A DNA stretch of 64,000 nucleotides. It comes from Mycobacterium sp. 852002-51163_SCH5372311 (GTDB taxonomy: Bacteria; Actinomycetota; Actinomycetes; Mycobacteriales; Mycobacteriaceae). Each line of letters begins with the position of its first letter. Position 1 is the first letter of the stretch. The notes under the pieces are model-generated. The model was not told the origin of the DNA and made no database searches. It saw only the letters and a list, made by a program, of their open reading frames with translations. This document shows, in pieces, positions 1-10,248 of the stretch. Made by a program: the position numbers and the translations under genes. Location of the stretch: NCBI RefSeq assembly GCF_001667115.1, contig NZ_LZIJ01000144.1, positions 1 through 64,000 on the forward strand, written 5' to 3'.

Positions 1-247
1 CCGGTTCAGCGTGAACTGACGGTTTTGGCTGTGAACTGACGGTGTTGGCCGTGAATCTATGGCGTTGGCTGTGAATCTATGGCTTTGGCTGTGAATCCTG
101 GGCGGAAAAATCGGCCGGATCGACGCCGTAAGCTCACACCGAAAGCCCAGGATTCACGCGCAAAGCCCACGATTCACAGCCAACGCCATAGATTCACGGC
201 CAACACCGTCAGTTCACAGCCAAAACCGTCAGTTCACGCTGAACCGG
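1..247. repeat. Inverted array of 20-bp units around a 47-bp core (element A)
   Basis: Four head-to-tail 20-bp units (11-30, 31-50, 51-70, 71-90), each beginning GTGAA, lead into a 47-bp core (91-137). Five units in the opposite orientation follow (138-157, 158-177, 178-197, 198-217, 218-237). Positions 1-77 and 171-247 are perfect reverse complements, and weaker pairing continues inward to 103/145. The unit consensus across the family is close to GTGAATCTACGGCTTTCGGT. The same architecture recurs at 21504-21648 and 35378-35543. The element lies past the 3' end of the CBS gene. The left window edge may cut it. I know no named family it belongs to. Reading frames inside it look like artefacts of the repeat. 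Confidence 0.9.
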
Positions 248-277
248 CACTCGAATGGCCGGTACGCCCGAGCCGGT

Positions 278-706
278 CTAACCCTGAGTGATGTAGGACT
301 GCAGCTGCTGCTGCTCGGCCTCGAGTTCTTGCATTCGCGTCTTGACGACGTCGCCGATGCTGACGATGCCGATGAGTTTTTTGCCGTCCAGCACCGGCAC
401 ATGGCGCACCCGGTTCTTTGTCATCAGCACGCTGATGCTGTCGACGGTGTCCGATTTGGTGCAGGTGGCGACCGCGCTGGTCATGATCTTGGACACCGGG
501 CGGGACAACACGCTGGCGCCATGAGTGTGCAGCTGCCGTACCACGTCACGTTCCGAGACGATGCCGACGACACCTTCCGGGGCCATCACCACCATGGCGC
601 CGATGTTCTGCTCGGCCAGGCCGGCAAGCAGTTCACGGACCGTCGCGTCAGGGTGGATCGTGGTCACCGCCGCACCCTTGTTCCGCAAGACATCCGCGAT
701 CCGCAT
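278..706 (-). CDS. Two-CBS-domain protein
   Basis: This 142-residue protein consists of two CBS motifs, about residues 8-60 and 73-125, with no attached enzyme domain. Each carries the characteristic G-[IV]-V-S-x-x-D pattern (GIVSERD, GIVSIGD). The C-terminus is a short glutamine-rich helix. Stand-alone CBS pairs usually bind adenine nucleotides and act as regulatory modules; the ligand here is unknown. The ATG at 706 gives the length expected for the M. tuberculosis Rv2406c family. It is divergent from rnz and shares a 132-bp intergenic region with it. Its 3' end faces the repeat element at 1-247. Confidence 0.93.
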   Translation of the reverse strand: MRIADVLRNKGAAVTTIHPDATVRELLAGLAEQNIGAMVVMAPEGVVGIVSERDVVRQLHTHGASVLSRPVSKIMTSAVATCTKSDTVDSISVLMTKNRVRHVPVLDGKKLIGIVSIGDVVKTRMQELEAEQQQLQSYITQG

Positions 707-838
707 CAAGGCCTCCAGCCGCCGGTGATCTGCTTCACACCAGGCTACGGCTAACTCACGCGGCAAGAAAGAACACATAGCCAATTGTGACCGTCGGCGC
801 AGGCCCGGGCCGTGGCACGAGTTGCAAGGATGGGTCCC

Positions 839-1681
839 ATGATCGAGATCACCCTGCTCGGAACCGGCAGTCCCATCCCCGACCCGAACCGCGCCGGACC
901 GTCGACGCTGATACGCGCCGGCGGCCAGGTGTTCCTGGTGGATTGCGGACGTGGTGTGTTGCAGCGTGCGGCGGCGGTCGGGGTGGGCGCCGCCGGCTTG
1001 TCGGCCGTGCTGCTCACCCACCTGCACAGCGACCACATTGCCGAGCTCGGCGACGTGCTGATCACGAGTTGGGTCACCAACTTCGCGGCTGATCCTGCGC
1101 CCCTGCAGATCATCGGGCCGCCCGGCACCGCGGAGACCGTCGACGCCACGCTGAAGGCGTTCGGCCGCGACATCGGCTATCGGATCGCCCACCACGCCGA
1201 CCTGAACGCGCCGCCGCCGGTCGAGGTCCACGAGTACACCGAGGGGCAAGTGTGGGACCGCGACGGCGTGACCATCCGGGTGGCTCCCACCGATCACCGG
1301 CCGGTGGCGCCCACCATCGGGTTCCGGATCGAAGCCGACGGCGCTGCGGTGGTGCTGGCCGGCGACACCGTGCCCTGCGCCAGCCTGGACGAGCTGGCTA
1401 CCGGTGCAGACGCGTTGGTGCACACCGTGATTCGCAAGGACATCCTCACCCACGTGCCCCAGCAGCGGGTCAAGGACGTCTGCGACTACCACTCGTCGGT
1501 TCAGGAAGCGGCCGCGACGGCGGCGCGCGCGGGGGTGAGCACGCTGGTCATGACGCACTATGTGCCTGCCGTCGTGCCCGGGCAAGAAGAGCAGTGGCGG
1601 GCGCTGGCGGCAGCCGAGTTCAGCGGGCGAATCGAACTCGGCGACGACCTACATCGCGTCGAGGTCGTCGCGCGGCAATAA
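839..1681 (+). CDS. rnz: Ribonuclease Z (metallo-beta-lactamase fold)
   Basis: The 280-residue protein carries the metallo-beta-lactamase signature HLHSDH at residues 61-66, followed by downstream metal-ligand regions (GDT near 180, HY near 244). RNase Z trims the 3' trailer of tRNA precursors in the cytosol. The start was set at the ATG at 839 because an AAGGA Shine-Dalgarno at 826-830 precedes it and [10 protein letters not shown] matches the start of the Rv2407 family. In-frame GTG 812 and ATG 830 would only add unconserved residues. Its last 33 bases overlap the 3' end of the convergent membrane-protein gene. Confidence 0.93.
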   Translation: MIEITLLGTGSPIPDPNRAGPSTLIRAGGQVFLVDCGRGVLQRAAAVGVGAAGLSAVLLTHLHSDHIAELGDVLITSWVTNFAADPAPLQIIGPPGTAETVDATLKAFGRDIGYRIAHHADLNAPPPVEVHEYTEGQVWDRDGVTIRVAPTDHRPVAPTIGFRIEADGAAVVLAGDTVPCASLDELATGADALVHTVIRKDILTHVPQQRVKDVCDYHSSVQEAAATAARAGVSTLVMTHYVPAVVPGQEEQWRALAAAEFSGRIELGDDLHRVEVVARQ

Positions 1682-2311
1682 AGCGCCGGCCACCACCAGC
1701 CACCCCAACGCCAAAACCCTGGCAACCGGAAGGATCATGCCCAGCCGCGTCCAGACCAGCACCGCCGTCGCCGATTCGGCGAGTACCGCGATCGCCAGGC
1801 CGATCCACGCCACCGGTTTCGGCATGAACCCAGCGGCCGCCATCCCGGCGATCAGCACGCCCAGCGCAACGACGTGCCCGGGGCCACCGATCAGAAACAC
1901 CAAGGTGTAGAGCGCCCGGACCAAAGCGGCGTCCGCGCTGACTTCTGGCCGCGTCAGCGTCCAGCCCACCAAGCCGGCAAGTGCCAGCGACCCGGCCGCG
2001 AGAATGCCGCCGGTCAACGCGATCGTCGGTCGGGGCCCGGTATCGTCGAGCCGCCGCAGCCGGGCACTCGCCGCGGCCGCATAACCCGCCAGCGGCACCG
2101 ACGACGCGAACATCGCCACGGCGATGGTCTGCACCGCCACCCGATGGTTGCGCACGTACTCCTGGATCGGTGGAAGCGGTCCGTATGGCAATGGCATCAC
2201 ACCGCCGAGCGCGACCCCGACCCCAAGTCCGCCGAACAGCAACCCAACGCACGCGGCCGACAGCACCACCAGCGAGGGTCCGGTCGGCCGGGGTCGAGCC
2301 CTGTTCACCAT
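1649..2311 (-). CDS. Multi-pass membrane protein of unknown function
   Basis: This 220-residue protein has about six hydrophobic segments (near residues 12-38, 58-82, 97-121, 133-165, 168-190 and 192-212) separated by short polar loops, so it is an integral membrane protein. I recognise no catalytic motif and cannot name the family. The ATG at 2311 directly abuts the stop of the transglutaminase gene, so it is probably the last gene of the ATP-grasp/alpha-E/transglutaminase operon. Its 3' end overlaps the convergent rnz by 33 bases. M. tuberculosis has a PE gene (Rv2408) at this place instead. Confidence 0.85.
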   Translation of the reverse strand: MVNRARPRPTGPSLVVLSAACVGLLFGGLGVGVALGGVMPLPYGPLPPIQEYVRNHRVAVQTIAVAMFASSVPLAGYAAAASARLRRLDDTGPRPTIALTGGILAAGSLALAGLVGWTLTRPEVSADAALVRALYTLVFLIGGPGHVVALGVLIAGMAAAGFMPKPVAWIGLAIAVLAESATAVLVWTRLGMILPVARVLALGWLVVAGALLPRDDLDAM

Positions 2312-3151
2312 TCAGGCCAGCCGGGTGGTCTCCACGACTACGTCCAGGTCCGTCGCTCCCTGCCCGGAGTAGATGCCCTTCAACGGCGACACGTCGGCGT
2401 AGTCGCGGCCGACGCCGACATTCACGTACTGCTCGGTGATTTCGGTGTCGTGGGTGGGATCGTAATTCCACCAGCTACCGGTCCAGGCCTGGATCCAGGC
2501 GTGGCTGCGGCCCTCAACAGTTTTTCCGAGGACGGCGTCGCGTTTGGGGTGTAGGTATCCCGACACGTAGCGCCCGGGAATTCCCATGGCGCGCAACAGA
2601 ATCAGTGTCAGGTGCGCGAAGTCCTGGCAGACGCCCTTGCCCTGTTGCAGCGCGTCCAGCCCGGACGAGTGCACGCCGGTGGTTCCCGGAAGGTAGTCCA
2701 GCTCGCTGCGTGCCCAGCGAGCGGCGGCAACGACGGCTTCCCTGGGGTCGTGGTACTTCTTGATCCGCTTCCCCACGGCGGCAACACGTTTGCTTGTCGG
2801 GGTGTAGGCGGTGGGTCGCAGCACTTCGTCGAACCGATCGATCACGGCCATGGACTGCAGTTCTTCCCAACTGGTCTTGGCCGTCGGCGGTTCCGGACGT
2901 TCGGTTTCGACGACCGACGACGACGTCACGGTCAGTTCAGTGTGCGGCGCGTGCAGGTCGAAAGCCGTTACGGCAGTGCCCCAATAGTCGGTGTAGCGGT
3001 AGGACCGGGTGGCCGGGATGGTTTCGACGCGGTTGAGGATGACATTCTGCCTGTTGTTGGACGTCGGCGTCAGCCGAGCTTCGTTGTAGGAGGCCGTCAC
3101 CGGCGACTTGTAGGCATATCCGGTGGTGTGCACCACCCGCACCCGCCACAT
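2312..3151 (-). CDS. Transglutaminase-like cysteine protease-fold protein
   Basis: This 279-residue protein has an N-terminal beta-rich transglutaminase-associated region (residues 1-80), then a transglutaminase core. The expected triad is visible: C175 in GKGVCQDFAH, H217 in RSHAWI and D231 in YDPTHD. The ATG at 3151 gives the 279 residues of the Rv2409c family; an upstream extension would run back into the preceding gene. Its start overlaps the stop of the alpha-E gene by one base. The cluster of transglutaminase, alpha-E protein and permuted ATP-grasp ligase is widely conserved and has been proposed to make and remodel peptide or isopeptide bonds. The substrate is unknown. Confidence 0.93.
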   Translation of the reverse strand: MWRVRVVHTTGYAYKSPVTASYNEARLTPTSNNRQNVILNRVETIPATRSYRYTDYWGTAVTAFDLHAPHTELTVTSSSVVETERPEPPTAKTSWEELQSMAVIDRFDEVLRPTAYTPTSKRVAAVGKRIKKYHDPREAVVAAARWARSELDYLPGTTGVHSSGLDALQQGKGVCQDFAHLTLILLRAMGIPGRYVSGYLHPKRDAVLGKTVEGRSHAWIQAWTGSWWNYDPTHDTEITEQYVNVGVGRDYADVSPLKGIYSGQGATDLDVVVETTRLA

Positions 3152-4127
3152 CAGGACTCTCCCGGCGTGGTCAACGATCGGACCCGCTGACCGGCATCCG
3201 ACCACGCTACCCAGGGTGCGGCATGGAAGTACTGCAGCTCCAACGCATCTCCGACGGCACCGCAGGTCCTCTGCAAGGCGCCCAAGCGGTTCTCCAGCGA
3301 TTCCAGCAACACACCCGGTTGCACGAATTCCAATTCGCTGCGCGCCTGACCGAGCAGCCGCTGCGCATCGGTGGTGGCCCCGATTCGGCTCTGCGGGTTG
3401 TGCAGCAGTTCCTCGACGTTGTGTTCGGCCAGCCGCAAGGAGAAGTACACCGAACGCGGGAACAGCCGGTCGAGCATCATGAACTCGACCACCCGGCCGG
3501 CGTCGAGCACCCCGCGGTAGGTGCGCAGGTACGTGTCATGCGCACCGGCCGAGCGCAGCAGCGTCACCCATGCCGGCGAGGACGCGCTGTCCCCCACCCG
3601 GGACAGCAGCAGCCGCACGGTCATGTCCACCCGTTCGATCGCGCGGCCCAGCATCATGAAGCGATAGCCGTCGTCGCGGGAGAGTGTGGAGTCGGCCAGG
3701 CCCGCGAACATCGCCGCCCGGCTTTCGATGAACGACAGAAACTCGTGCGGCCCAAGGCGTTTGGCGGCACGTTCGCGTTCGGGTAGCGCGTGGTAGGTGG
3801 TGTTGATGCACTCCCAGGTCTCGCTGGACGCGACTTCCCTTGCCGATTTTGCGTTTTCCCGCGCCGCCGAGATCGCGTCGACGATCGAGCATCCGCCCTG
3901 GGTGTTCGGGTTGAAAGCCACCAGGTCGGTCAGGGACCACACGTCCAGCCGGGTGTCCGGGGGCTCGATGCCGAGCACCTCCAGCAGCACCCGGGAGGCG
4001 TGGTCGGGGTCGACGCTGGAATCCTCGAGCAGTTGGTGTACAGCCACGTCCAGGATGCGGGCGGTGTCGTCGGCGCGCTCGACGTAGCGGCCGATCCAGT
4101 ACAGCGCTTCGGCGTTGCGGGCCAGCA

Positions 4128-4128
<1 letters not shown>
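3151..4128 (-). CDS. Alpha-E (DUF403) domain protein
   Basis: This 325-residue, largely helical protein opens with the alpha-E hallmark MLARNAEALYWIGRYVERAD. It continues with conserved helices rich in Glu and Arg (SREVASSE-like and YRFMMLGRAIERVD segments). It matches Rv2410c in length and position. No enzymatic activity is established for the family, which nearly always neighbours a permuted ATP-grasp enzyme and a transglutaminase, as here. Both junctions are one-base stop/start overlaps, indicating translational coupling. The function is inferred only from this association. Confidence 0.93.
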
Positions 4129-5783
<1,655 letters not shown>

Positions 5784-5949
5784 CTGTCAGATGCTGCCTC
5801 AGATCGACGATGGGGCAGGCCACGAGTTCCCATTTTGGGAGAAAACGTAACCGACTGATAACCTGGGCAGTCGCGAACGGGCATTTCAGATCACGGAGAG
5901 CCCGGTCAAGTCGCCCAATCAACGCAGGAACAGACGGGAACACAGACGC

Positions 5950-6213
5950 GTGGCCAACATCAAGTCGCAGCAGAAGCGCAACCGCACCAACGAGCGCGCC
6001 CGACTGCGCAACAAGTCGGTGAAGTCGTCGCTGCGTACGGCTGTCCGCGCGTTCCGCGAAGCCGCCCATGCCGGCGACAAAGACAAGGCCACCGAACTAC
6101 TGGTGTCGACCAATCGCAAGCTGGACAAGGCGGCCAGCAAGGGCGTGATCCACAAGAACCAGGCGGCCAACAAGAAGTCGGCGCTGGCGCGCACTCTGAA
6201 CAAGCTCGGCTGA
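5950..6213 (+). CDS. rpsT: 30S ribosomal protein S20
   Basis: The 87-residue, highly basic protein begins [18 protein letters not shown] and ends in [14 protein letters not shown], the classic S20 sequence. It binds 16S rRNA during small-subunit assembly. The start is a GTG at 5950. The 166-bp gap to the divergent ATP-grasp gene must hold both promoters. A TAACCT-like -10 candidate for rpsT lies near 5858-5865, but I see no convincing -35. Confidence 0.97.
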   Translation: MANIKSQQKRNRTNERARLRNKSVKSSLRTAVRAFREAAHAGDKDKATELLVSTNRKLDKAASKGVIHKNQAANKKSALARTLNKLG

Positions 6214-6216
6214 CCG

Positions 6217-7182
6217 TCAGCTACGGGTACTGGCCAGCTCCGCGACCTTTCTGACCGCGGACTCGAGGGCGTAGTCGGCGTCCGCCACGGCTCCCTTGAC
6301 GTTGGCGTTGAGTTCCGCCACCACTTTCATCGCGGCTGCCACTGTCTCGCGCGACCAGCGTCGGGCCTGTTTCTGGGCCTTCTGCACCCGCCACGGGGGC
6401 ATGCCGACCTGCGCCGCCAGGCGGTAGGGATCGCCGGACAACGGACCCACTCGGCCGATGGTATGCACGGCCTCGGCCAGCGCATCGGCCAAGACCACCA
6501 GCGGTTCCCCGCGCATCATCGCCCAGCGCAGCGCCTCGGCGGCTCCTGCCACGTCGCCGGCGACGGCCTTGTCGGCGATGTCGAAGCCCTTAACGTCGGC
6601 TTTGCCGCTGTGGTAGCGCCGTACCGCCTCGGCGTCGACGTCACCGGCGGTGTCGGCGACGAGCTGGGAACATGCCGAGGCGAGTTCGCGCACGTCGGAG
6701 CCGACCGCGTCGAGCAGCGCGGTCACCGTCTCGTCGTCGACCTTGACCCGCAATGAGCGGAACTCCTTGCGGACGAAGTCGGCGCGTTCGCTGGGCTTGG
6801 TGATTCGCGCGCACGGGTGGACTGCGGCGCCGAGCTTCTGCAGCTCGCCGGCCAGCGCTTTTGCTCGCCCGGCCCCCGAGTGCACCACCACCAGCACAGT
6901 GCCGGGGGGGATATCAGCGGCTGCTGACGTGATGACCGCGACCGCCTCCTTGCCTGCCTCTCCAGCGGCCTCCAGCACCACGATCCGCTCGTCGGCGAAC
7001 AGCGACGGACTGAGCAGCTCGGCCAGCTCGTAGGTGGTGACATCGCCGGCCCGCATGCGGTTGACGGGCACGTCGTCGACGCCGGCCTGCTCGCGCGCGG
7101 ATTTGAGCAGCTCTGCAACGGCTCGCTCGACCAGCAATTCCTCGTCTCCCAGGACCAGGTGCAACGGCGAAACCTCGCTCAC
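6217..7182 (-). CDS. holA: DNA polymerase III delta subunit
   Basis: The 321-residue protein matches the HolA family (Rv2413c). The N-terminal [16 protein letters not shown] corresponds to the degenerate P-loop of the clamp-loader delta subunit. It is followed by a small helical domain and a C-terminal helical collar ([25 protein letters not shown]). Delta opens the beta sliding clamp during replication. The predicted start is a GTG at 7182. It converges with rpsT, with only three bases between the stops. In M. tuberculosis comEC follows directly on the other side; here about 1.1 kb is inserted. Confidence 0.92.
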   Translation of the reverse strand: MSEVSPLHLVLGDEELLVERAVAELLKSAREQAGVDDVPVNRMRAGDVTTYELAELLSPSLFADERIVVLEAAGEAGKEAVAVITSAAADIPPGTVLVVVHSGAGRAKALAGELQKLGAAVHPCARITKPSERADFVRKEFRSLRVKVDDETVTALLDAVGSDVRELASACSQLVADTAGDVDAEAVRRYHSGKADVKGFDIADKAVAGDVAGAAEALRWAMMRGEPLVVLADALAEAVHTIGRVGPLSGDPYRLAAQVGMPPWRVQKAQKQARRWSRETVAAAMKVVAELNANVKGAVADADYALESAVRKVAELASTRS

Positions 7183-7200
7183 CCGACGATCGTGTCACGC

Positions 7201-7290
7201 GGGTCTGACGGCGCTCCGTTTGGGCGCTACCGCTCGACCGAGCTGCTGGGCCTCGGCGGGTTGGGCGAGGTATCGCGCTTGAGCCAAGGC
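7201..7290 (+). pseudogene. Possible remnant of a Ser/Thr protein kinase N-terminus
   Basis: Reading + frame from 7219 gives FGRYRSTELLGLGGLGEV, which closely follows the start of mycobacterial Pkn kinases (FGxYxxxxLLGxGGMGEVY), including the glycine-rich nucleotide loop. The match ends after the loop. The following residues (SRLSQGFGSRVV) do not resemble the kinase beta-2/beta-3 region, and no VAIK lysine or catalytic loop follows before the dioxygenase gene. I read it as the stump of a kinase gene lost when the neighbouring segment changed. A chance match over 18 residues cannot be excluded. Confidence 0.4.
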
Positions 7291-7370
7291 TTCGGCAGCC
7301 GGGTTGTTTGCCGGGGGCTCGTCTTCGGCGGAGAGTCATGGTCAGACCTGGAATGCGATGGAGGACGCCG

Positions 7371-8258
7371 ATGGAAATCGTCCCGGTTGGTCCGGGCTTC
7401 GCCGCCGAACTCCGCGGAGTGACCATTCACGACGTTGCGGCAAGCGAGGACGCATATGCGGCGGTGCGCGCAGCGTTCGAGGAGCACTCGGTTGTGGTCC
7501 TTCGCGACCAGGACGTCACCGATGAAGCACAACTCGCCTTCTCGCGTCGCTTCGGCCCGCTCGAGGTCACAAAGGTGGCTTCGGACGGTTACGGCACCAA
7601 CCTGGTGATCCTCAAGACCCTCGACGCGACGGGCAATGTAGTGCCGGAAGATGACCGGCTCGCCTTGGAGAACAAGGCGAATCAGCTCTGGCATACCGAC
7701 AGTTCGTTCAAGCGGGTGCCGGCGCTTGCTTCGGTGCTGTCGTCGCGCATCATTCCAGGGCGCGGGGGCGAGACCGAGTATGTCTCCACGCGGCTCGCCT
7801 TCGAGCGCCTCCACCCGGCGTTGCAGCGACGGCTGGAAAATTCCTTCGCCTGGCACGAATACGCTTACTCGCGCGGCAAGATCGCGCCCGACCTTGCCGG
7901 CCCGGTCGAGCGGGCGGCGCTGCCGCCGCAATGCTGGCGCCTTGTGTGGAAGAACCCGGTCAATGGCCGTAAGGCTTTGTACATTGCATCGCACGCCTAC
8001 GCGATCGAGGGCATCGAGCGGAAAGCGGCGCGGGAGTTGCTCGCGGAGCTGACGGAGGCGGCGACCGCCCCGGGCGTGAGCTATCTGCACTCGTGGCGCA
8101 AGGGCGACGTGGTGATGTGGGACAACCGGGCGACCATGCATCGCGGGCGGCCGTGGCCGCCGCGGGAGCCGCGCTACATGGTCCGCAGCACGATTTCCGC
8201 GACAGCCGTCGACGGGCTCGACGCCATGCGTGCGCCGGCGCACCAGCCGGCGAAATGA
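7371..8258 (+). CDS. TauD/TfdA-family Fe(II)/2-oxoglutarate dioxygenase
   Basis: This 295-residue protein carries the facial triad of the family: H108 and D110 in LWHTDSSF and H257 in NRATMHRGRPW. Basic residues near 267-272 (PRYMVRS) probably bind 2-oxoglutarate. These enzymes couple 2-oxoglutarate decarboxylation to hydroxylation, for example of taurine or aryloxyalkanoates; the TxxW-type architecture looks TfdA-like, and the substrate is unknown. The ATG at 7371 was chosen for its GGAGG at 7360-7364 and because MEIVPVGPGF starts the conserved fold. It stands alone on the + strand between two minus-strand backbone genes and has no counterpart at this place in M. tuberculosis. It is probably acquired. 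Confidence 0.88.
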   Translation: MEIVPVGPGFAAELRGVTIHDVAASEDAYAAVRAAFEEHSVVVLRDQDVTDEAQLAFSRRFGPLEVTKVASDGYGTNLVILKTLDATGNVVPEDDRLALENKANQLWHTDSSFKRVPALASVLSSRIIPGRGGETEYVSTRLAFERLHPALQRRLENSFAWHEYAYSRGKIAPDLAGPVERAALPPQCWRLVWKNPVNGRKALYIASHAYAIEGIERKAARELLAELTEAATAPGVSYLHSWRKGDVVMWDNRATMHRGRPWPPREPRYMVRSTISATAVDGLDAMRAPAHQPAK

Positions 8259-8287
8259 CCTCGCGGCCGCTTTGCGGACTGCGCAAG

Positions 8288-8635
8288 CTATTCCGGCTGG
8301 TTCAGCTCGACCAAGTTGCCGAACGGATCGTGCAGGAAGGCTTGGTGCCCGGAGCCGGGGATGAGCGGGACTCGGTGCACCTCGACGCCCTGCTGCTGCA
8401 GATCACTGACGGCTGCGTCGACGTCGTCGACCCGGATCGCGAAGTGATTCGCACCTGACGGCTGGGTGTCGGACTCCATCAGGTGCACCTGCTGGCCGCC
8501 GGCGTCGAGCCAGTACCCCGGGCCGAGGTCGGGGCGCGGAAGCTGCGTCATGCCGAGCACGTCGCGATAAAAGGCAAGGCCCTGCTGTGCGTTGGCGACG
8601 CAGATGGCGACATGGTGTACACCGGCTGGCTTCAT
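8288..8635 (-). CDS. VOC (glyoxalase/bleomycin-resistance fold) protein
   Basis: This 115-residue single-module VOC protein shows the paired beta-alpha-beta-beta-beta pattern: GVHHVAICVANAQQGLAFYRDVLGM in the first half and NHFAIRVDDVDAAVSDL with HDPFGNLVELNQ in the second. H8, H59 and the C-terminal E are plausible metal ligands. VOC proteins include glyoxalase I, dioxygenases and antibiotic-sequestering proteins; the sequence does not decide. Its ATG at 8635 lies three bases beyond the comEC stop on the same strand, so it is probably co-transcribed with comEA-comEC. This gene is not between holA and comEC in M. tuberculosis. Confidence 0.88.
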   Translation of the reverse strand: MKPAGVHHVAICVANAQQGLAFYRDVLGMTQLPRPDLGPGYWLDAGGQQVHLMESDTQPSGANHFAIRVDDVDAAVSDLQQQGVEVHRVPLIPGSGHQAFLHDPFGNLVELNQPE

Positions 8636-8638
8636 CGC

Positions 8639-10243
8639 TTAATTCTGCCTCGTCAGTCCGCTGGCCATCACCCCCACATCACCGCTCAGCCCAGACAGCC
8701 ACCAGGCGAGCAGGCAAAGGACCGCAACCGCCATCGTCGATGCCGCGGCCAGGCGAAACCACCGCGAGCGCCACAGCACGACCACCAGCACGGTGACGCC
8801 GCCGACAAGAAGCACGCCTGGGACGCCCTTCGGCACGGGTACCGTCGCGCCGGGCATGCCGGCCGCCCAATGCGCAACACTCAGCACCCACCACAGCTCT
8901 GGACCTGTGAAGCGGATCAACACCTGCGCAGCGCCGGGCCACAGCCCGCATAAGACGGCCGCCGCGGTGCCGAGCACGGTGATCGGCGGTATGACGGCCG
9001 CGACCGCAAGGTTGGCCGACACGGCAACCAGGCTGAACCGGCCGGAGATCGCGGCGACCAAGGGAGCGGTCACCACTTGCGCGGCCAACGCGACCGCAAC
9101 TGCGTCCGCCAACGGTCTGGGGCAGCGGCGGGCGACGAGGCGGCGTGACCAGATCGGCGAAATGACCACCAGAGCGGCCGTCGCCAGTGCCGACAACGCG
9201 AAGCCGATGTCGACCGCCAGCTGCGGCGCGACAGCCATCAACAGCAGCACCGTGGCGCACAGCGCCGGAATCGCTTGCCGCCGGCGCGACGACAGCATCC
9301 CGGCCAGCGCGATGGCGCCCATGACGGCTGCCCGCAACACGCTGGCCGTCGGCTGCACGACGATCACGAACCCCACCAGCGCCGCGGCGGCCAGCAGCAC
9401 CGCAAAGCGCGGGCCGATCAGCCGTGCCGAGAACAGCACGGCCCCGCACACGATCGTGACGTTGGCACCCGATACCGCCGTCAGGTGCGTCATGCTCGCC
9501 GCGCGAAAGTCTCGGCTGGTCGTCGTGGTGACAGCCGAAGTGTCGCCGAGGACCAGGGCGGGCAGCATCGCGGCCTGCTCGGCGGGCAACACACCTCGGA
9601 CGGCTGCGGCGAACCTGCCACGAACGGCGTGAGCGGCCCGCTGCACCGCGGCGGCCTGGCCCACGGCGGGCCGGCCCGTGGCGATGAGCACCGCGACTGT
9701 CAGGTCATGCCGCTTTGGACGGTTGATCCGCGCGGTGAACCGGACCGGCTGACCGACCATGATGTCCCCGAAATCCGAGGTCCTGGCGAAAACCACTGCA
9801 CGGCCTGATGTTTCGTCCTCGCGCAGGTACTGCAGCGTGGCGCGAAACATCAGTCGGCCGCTTCCCAGGGACATCGCGCTCTCGCTGGGAGTCACGGTGA
9901 CCGGGATGGCGGCACCGAACGCGGCGGTGATTGGGTGGCGAGCGACCGCATCGGCACGCAAGGCTATTGCGAACCCGAAGCCGGCGCCCACCACACCGAC
10001 GGCCACGAGTCCGGCGCTGATCGCGCCAGACCGCACAGCTGGCCCAGGCCGTCGCGACACGCACCACCACGCCGCGCCCGAGGCGACCGCCAGCACCGCG
10101 CAGCACCCCGCGAGCAGCCGGCCCACCGGCCACACGACACCGGCTGCTGTCACCATCCAGCTCGTGAGCGCGGCCGGGACAAGGCGCACATCGAGTCGCG
10201 CCAGAGCCCCGCCGTAACCACCGGGGCCGTCGCTGCCAGACAC
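8639..10243 (-). CDS. comEC: ComEC/Rec2-family DNA-uptake channel protein
   Basis: The 534-residue protein is highly hydrophobic, with roughly ten or more membrane segments. It contains the competence core (HLTAVSGANVTIVCGAVLF) typical of ComEC. As in the M. tuberculosis relative Rv2414c, it ends after the membrane domain and lacks the C-terminal metallo-beta-lactamase domain of classical ComEC. In naturally transformable bacteria ComEC conducts single-stranded DNA; natural competence is not established in most mycobacteria. The GTG at 10243 was chosen, five bases after the comEA stop; starts further upstream would lie inside comEA. Confidence 0.88.
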   Translation of the reverse strand: MSGSDGPGGYGGALARLDVRLVPAALTSWMVTAAGVVWPVGRLLAGCCAVLAVASGAAWWCVSRRPGPAVRSGAISAGLVAVGVVGAGFGFAIALRADAVARHPITAAFGAAIPVTVTPSESAMSLGSGRLMFRATLQYLREDETSGRAVVFARTSDFGDIMVGQPVRFTARINRPKRHDLTVAVLIATGRPAVGQAAAVQRAAHAVRGRFAAAVRGVLPAEQAAMLPALVLGDTSAVTTTTSRDFRAASMTHLTAVSGANVTIVCGAVLFSARLIGPRFAVLLAAAALVGFVIVVQPTASVLRAAVMGAIALAGMLSSRRRQAIPALCATVLLLMAVAPQLAVDIGFALSALATAALVVISPIWSRRLVARRCPRPLADAVAVALAAQVVTAPLVAAISGRFSLVAVSANLAVAAVIPPITVLGTAAAVLCGLWPGAAQVLIRFTGPELWWVLSVAHWAAGMPGATVPVPKGVPGVLLVGGVTVLVVVLWRSRWFRLAAASTMAVAVLCLLAWWLSGLSGDVGVMASGLTRQN

Positions 10244-10248
10244 CGGCG

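Noticed and set aside
1..247. CRISPR array
   Set aside because: The units are contiguous 20-mers without spacers and reverse orientation at the core; there are no cas genes in the window.
79..291. Short open frame across repeat element A
   Set aside because: Its residues simply translate the 20-bp repeat units, it lacks a ribosome site, and it runs into the end of the CBS gene on the other strand.
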